Source: Xenorhabdus bovienii (GTDB lineage: Bacteria > Pseudomonadota > Gammaproteobacteria > Enterobacterales > Enterobacteriaceae). Taken from it: a DNA stretch of 45,680 nucleotides. A program made the translations under genes and the position numbers. Location: the NCBI RefSeq assembly GCF_024721015.1, contig NZ_JANAIF010000034.1, forward strand, positions 1-45,680, given 5' to 3'. Below, in pieces: positions 42,843-45,680 of this stretch (the first letter of the stretch is position 1; the number at the start of each line of letters is the position of its first letter). A model generated the notes under the pieces. The model saw nothing but the letters and a program-made list of their open reading frames with translations. It was not told the DNA's origin and searched no databases.

Positions 42843-43590
42843 ATTGCCCTCCAATAATTGGGTGATATTCTACTGCCAGCCAAATACAATCGGTTTCTGC
42901 GTAATATTGATGCCATGGATATTCAAATTCTGTGCAACTCAAAGCAGAACAAAACGGAGGAGTTGTCGTGAACCCAGGATACATTCCAATATCTTCATAA
43001 AGTGTATTAAAGTCTTTATCTTTGAACTTCTGCATATGCCCAAGACCAAATATTTGTGTATGGATCTCAATAAAAGGGTGCTCACGGTGTATTTGGCAAT
43101 GCGTTCCGGCTGACGCAAACCACAGATTAGTCTTAACGATAAATCGTGATGTGTGTTCGATTTTGTCTAATTTCGATTTCTTTGAAAGATAATAAGGTAA
43201 AAAATTAACATTTATTTCAGCTGTAAAATCTTGTGGAGAACGCCATAGGTTTATATCAAAATTCCCTCCATCCTTATTTCTTTCTGTCCTTTTGAAAAAT
43301 TTAGACCACTGTGATTTCCCACATAATTCTTTAGCTGAAAATAATTTATCCGTATCAAAAAACAATAATAGATCACCACCAGAGAGATCAACATTACGTA
43401 GTTTCGTTGATGTCATTGGTAGAATATTATCTTTTTCGAACTCATCAATTAACGCAGTTTTATTTCCTAAATTAACAACAATAGCGGAACCATCAAGAGA
43501 TAGATTCCCTTCATCAAAGACAACTATAGAGGGTAACAAGTCATTTGAAAATGTTAATAATCTTTGATGGTTAGTACCTTTTATTTTCAT
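42835..43590 (-). CDS. AUDH-type cupin protein, probable catalytic partner of the propeller
   Basis: 251 residues. The second half is histidine-rich with a cupin-like arrangement: THCQIHREHPFIEIHTQIFG, GHMQKF, then CTEFEYPWHQYYAETDCIWLAVEYH. This is reminiscent of the AUDH cupin domain; identification is from memory and tentative. GGAG precedes the start, 12 bp after the epimerase gene, and its end overlaps the propeller gene by 8 bp, so the two are translationally coupled. The predicted role is metal-dependent dehydration or isomerisation of a keto-sugar. Confidence 0.55.
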   Translation of the reverse strand: MKIKGTNHQRLLTFSNDLLPSIVVFDEGNLSLDGSAIVVNLGNKTALIDEFEKDNILPMTSTKLRNVDLSGGDLLLFFDTDKLFSAKELCGKSQWSKFFKRTERNKDGGNFDINLWRSPQDFTAEINVNFLPYYLSKKSKLDKIEHTSRFIVKTNLWFASAGTHCQIHREHPFIEIHTQIFGLGHMQKFKDKDFNTLYEDIGMYPGFTTTPPFCSALSCTEFEYPWHQYYAETDCIWLAVEYHPIIGGQYD

Positions 43591-43602
43591 TCGATTTCTC
43601 CA

Positions 43603-44811
43603 TCATAAGATAGATGATATTAAAGGAGATATCTTTGTTAAAGAGGGGGCTGGTGTTAAAGAAGATTGTTTCAGCCTATTTATTTCCTTGCCGCTTAAGC
43701 ATCCTCTGTTAAAAAATTGGTCAATAGCATCAAGAATTCTATGTGTCGATTTTCCATCGCCATATGGACAGCCACCAGCCACAAAACGATCGTACACCTC
43801 TTTATTCGAAAGTACTTCTCGTACAGAATTAACGATTTCCATTCGATCATTACCAACTAATTTTGCAGAATTTGAGAAAATTGCTTCTGGACGTTCTGTA
43901 ATCTCACGCAGTATCAGCGTAGGCTTACCAAGAGCCGGACCTTCTTCCTCAGCGCCACTGCTGTCGGAAAGAATCACATCCGCACGCAACATCAACCGAA
44001 CAAAGCCAAGATAAGGTAAAGGCTCCAAGAGGGTTATATTAGGATGTTTCTGTAATAGGGGAAGCAAAGCGTCTCTGATGATAGGGTTCTTGTGTAACGG
44101 AACCACCACACGTACATTTGGCAACGATGCGACATCAGCCAACGCTTCGGCTATTTGAGTCAGCTTAGACCAGCTTTCACGACGATGTGTAGAAGCCAGA
44201 ATAATACGTGAACTGTCACGTTCAATATCGTCAAGAACAGTATTATTAAATTGATTTACCTTAGGAATACTCCAATGCAATGCATCTATCACTGTATTTC
44301 CGGTGATCGCAATAGAATCGGCAGAAATTCCCTCATGCAGAAGATTTAAATAATTCCCTACAGTAGGAGCAAGATGCAGTGAACTTATCTGTGAGACTAG
44401 ACGCCGATTACCTTCTTCAGGAAAAGGAGAATAGGGGTTTCCACTACGTAATCCAGCTTCAATATGAATTACAGGGATTTTGTTTTGGAAGCCAAATAAT
44501 GCTCCGGCAACAGTGGAGGCAGTATCTCCATGTACGACAATGGCATCAATTTCCTGCATCACCGGAAGTTTAGATAACCCATCTAATATTCTATGTGTCA
44601 CACCAGAAATAGTTTGCCTTTCGCGCATAACTTTCAAATCTGCGTCTGCGGTTATTCCAAATACCGAAAGAGTAGAATGTAGCATCTCATTATGTTGCCC
44701 GGTGGATATAAGAATGGGGTCAAAGCGTTCATCTTTACGCATTTCTATAATTGGAATAGCGCACTTAATAGCTTCAGGTCTCGTCCCTATCACAAATCCA
44801 AGTTTTAACAT
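43603..44811 (-). CDS. UDP-N-acetylglucosamine 2-epimerase-family enzyme (WecB-like)
   Basis: 402 residues, slightly longer than WecB (376). Motifs: GTRPEAIK, VHGDTAST, EAGLRSGNPYSPFPEEGNRRL, STHRRES, DSSGAEEEGPALGKPTLILREITERPEA. The family makes UDP-ManNAc from UDP-GlcNAc through a 2-acetamidoglucal intermediate; hydrolysing relatives release ManNAc. It is the first gene of the operon (AAGGA upstream). No other capsule or enterobacterial-common-antigen genes are nearby, so a small-molecule pathway is more likely than polysaccharide. The C-terminal ~30 residues (SLTPAPSLTKISPLI) lack a clear counterpart. Confidence 0.88.
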   Translation of the reverse strand: MLKLGFVIGTRPEAIKCAIPIIEMRKDERFDPILISTGQHNEMLHSTLSVFGITADADLKVMRERQTISGVTHRILDGLSKLPVMQEIDAIVVHGDTASTVAGALFGFQNKIPVIHIEAGLRSGNPYSPFPEEGNRRLVSQISSLHLAPTVGNYLNLLHEGISADSIAITGNTVIDALHWSIPKVNQFNNTVLDDIERDSSRIILASTHRRESWSKLTQIAEALADVASLPNVRVVVPLHKNPIIRDALLPLLQKHPNITLLEPLPYLGFVRLMLRADVILSDSSGAEEEGPALGKPTLILREITERPEAIFSNSAKLVGNDRMEIVNSVREVLSNKEVYDRFVAGGCPYGDGKSTHRILDAIDQFFNRGCLSGKEINRLKQSSLTPAPSLTKISPLISSIL

Positions 44812-45680
44812 TATAATTATCCTTTATATTTGTAAAATATCAATTTTTATTATTTGTAAAAAAATTAAGATAATTTTTCTTTGTTTTATATAGGAAAATC
44901 CTGGGAAAAATTAATCAATATCAGAATCCTTTATAATCTTACCTCTCATCAATTTACTCTATTCTCAATCATAGCATTGACATAAAAATAAACACTTTAA
45001 TCGTTATTTAACATACCTTATTTAACATAGTTTTGATATTAACTTAAATACACAGAAACTTGCATTAAAGTATAAGAAATTCTATTATGAATTTTCGTCA
45101 TAAATGTAAATAATAAGACCATTTATAAAAATAAAAATCATAACAATATGGTTGCATTCCTTATATTAACTAGAAAAATAAATCTAACAAAAAACATTTA
45201 ACATTTAACATTTAACATTAAATGTTAAATGTTAAATGATTATAAAAGAATGAAATTATAAGTTTAAAATTATTATATAATATATAAAATAGAAATAATA
45301 AGTTCTCATTAGTTTAATTTTCAGTTTTTATGCGTTATGGTGACATCATCTATAGCAATGACATATACAAATTAATGTCCATGTAAAATATTTCATTATA
45401 GAATAGTCAATAATTACAATAGAAAACAATTTAGTTAATAAAAATTTACATAATTGATTATTTTAATAATTAATAAATTTACAGATGATTAAACAGCAAC
45501 GATACGTAACAATAATAATTATTACAAATAAAAATTAATTAACATCGGTATTATTTATTTTATTCAAAATAAATATGCATTACAAATGAGATGATGAAAT
45601 CAAGGTAGTGTATTCAATATAGAGATTATTGTTAAAATAGATAATGCTCACGCTCAATGAATGTACCCATGATCTTGTCA
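44812..45680. other. 869-bp AT-rich region without a supported gene
   Basis: This region holds the promoter of the minus-strand sugar-type operon, but I cannot place -35/-10 elements securely among the A/T runs. Apart from the hairpin at 45195-45238 I see no gene, RNA or phage-type site before the window ends. Confidence 0.6.
45195..45238. repeat. 19-bp hairpin made of inverted 7-mer tandem repeats
   Basis: Three partial copies of CATTTAA in tandem (45195-45213) are followed by AACATT and by their exact reverse complement (45220-45238). The stem is 19 bp without mismatch. It lies in gene-free DNA about 400 bp upstream of the epimerase operon. Confidence 0.8.

Noticed and set aside
43603..44811. 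Enterobacterial common antigen or capsule locus because of the WecB-like enzyme
   Set aside because: No wecC, glycosyltransferases, wzx/wzy or other sugar-nucleotide genes in the window; the neighbours are dehydratase-like and redox genes.
1..45680. CRISPR arrays, rRNA or tRNA genes
   Set aside because: No regularly spaced repeats and no tRNA- or rRNA-like sequences were noticed on reading; a covariance-model scan was not possible.

Overview
The window looks like a chromosomal segment of an entomopathogenic-nematode symbiont of the Morganellaceae (Xenorhabdus or Photorhabdus type). This is an inference from enterobacterial gene order (pyrL-pyrB, pyrI-ridA, yhbP/Q/S/T, rtcR/rtcB), from proteins clearly but not closely related to E. 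coli homologues, from an AT-rich background and from a high density of accessory metabolite and toxin genes. No database search was run, and comparisons with E. coli proteins are from memory.

Layout. (1) 1-5.0 kb: an RNA-repair locus. The sigma54 activator rtcR diverges from rtcB and an RlaP-type nucleotidyltransferase (no rtcA), with a short slipin-like remnant behind the sigma54 promoter; rnz follows rtcR. (2) 5.2-17.6 kb: an AT-rich biosynthetic cluster, all on the + strand. It makes anthranilate (TrpE/TrpG-like), activates it (aryl-CoA-ligase-like), can oxidise it (VioD/salicylyl-CoA-hydroxylase-like flavoenzyme and a haem-oxygenase-like diiron enzyme fused to a cupin) and can reduce the thioester to an aldehyde (CoA-acylating aldehyde dehydrogenase). 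A second ANL ligase, an SDR, an AhpD-like protein, a DoxX protein and a SnoaL-LuxR fusion regulator complete it. (3) 17.7-18.9 kb: pyrL leader, attenuator and pyrB. (4) 19.5-31.1 kb: material separating pyrB from its usual partner pyrI: a type VI secretion module (DUF4123 adaptor, VasX-like pore former, duplicated DUF6708-like immunity protein), a YdeP-type molybdoenzyme, a DUF819 permease and a D-Ala-D-Ala dipeptidase. (5) 31.5-35 kb: pyrI, ridA, yhbP, a DUF1471 protein, yhbQ, yhbS and an internally shortened yhbT. (6) 35-37.3 kb: a very AT-rich minus-strand operon with a 20-residue peptide, a PqqD-like/haem-oxygenase-like fusion enzyme and an MFS protein; I read it as a putative new RiPP locus. 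(7) 37.7-44.8 kb: an MFS pump with a divergent LysR regulator, then a five-gene minus-strand operon (UDP-GlcNAc 2-epimerase-like, AUDH-type cupin, FG-GAP/VCBS propeller, two SDRs). (8) 44.8-45.7 kb: AT-rich DNA without a gene, containing a long hairpin built of 7-mers.

The most promising undescribed systems are the RRE-diiron enzyme/20-mer peptide operon (region 6), the anthranilate/diiron cluster (region 2), and the split AUDH-like sugar-dehydratase operon (region 7). Two unrelated haem-oxygenase-like diiron enzymes in one 45 kb window is itself notable.
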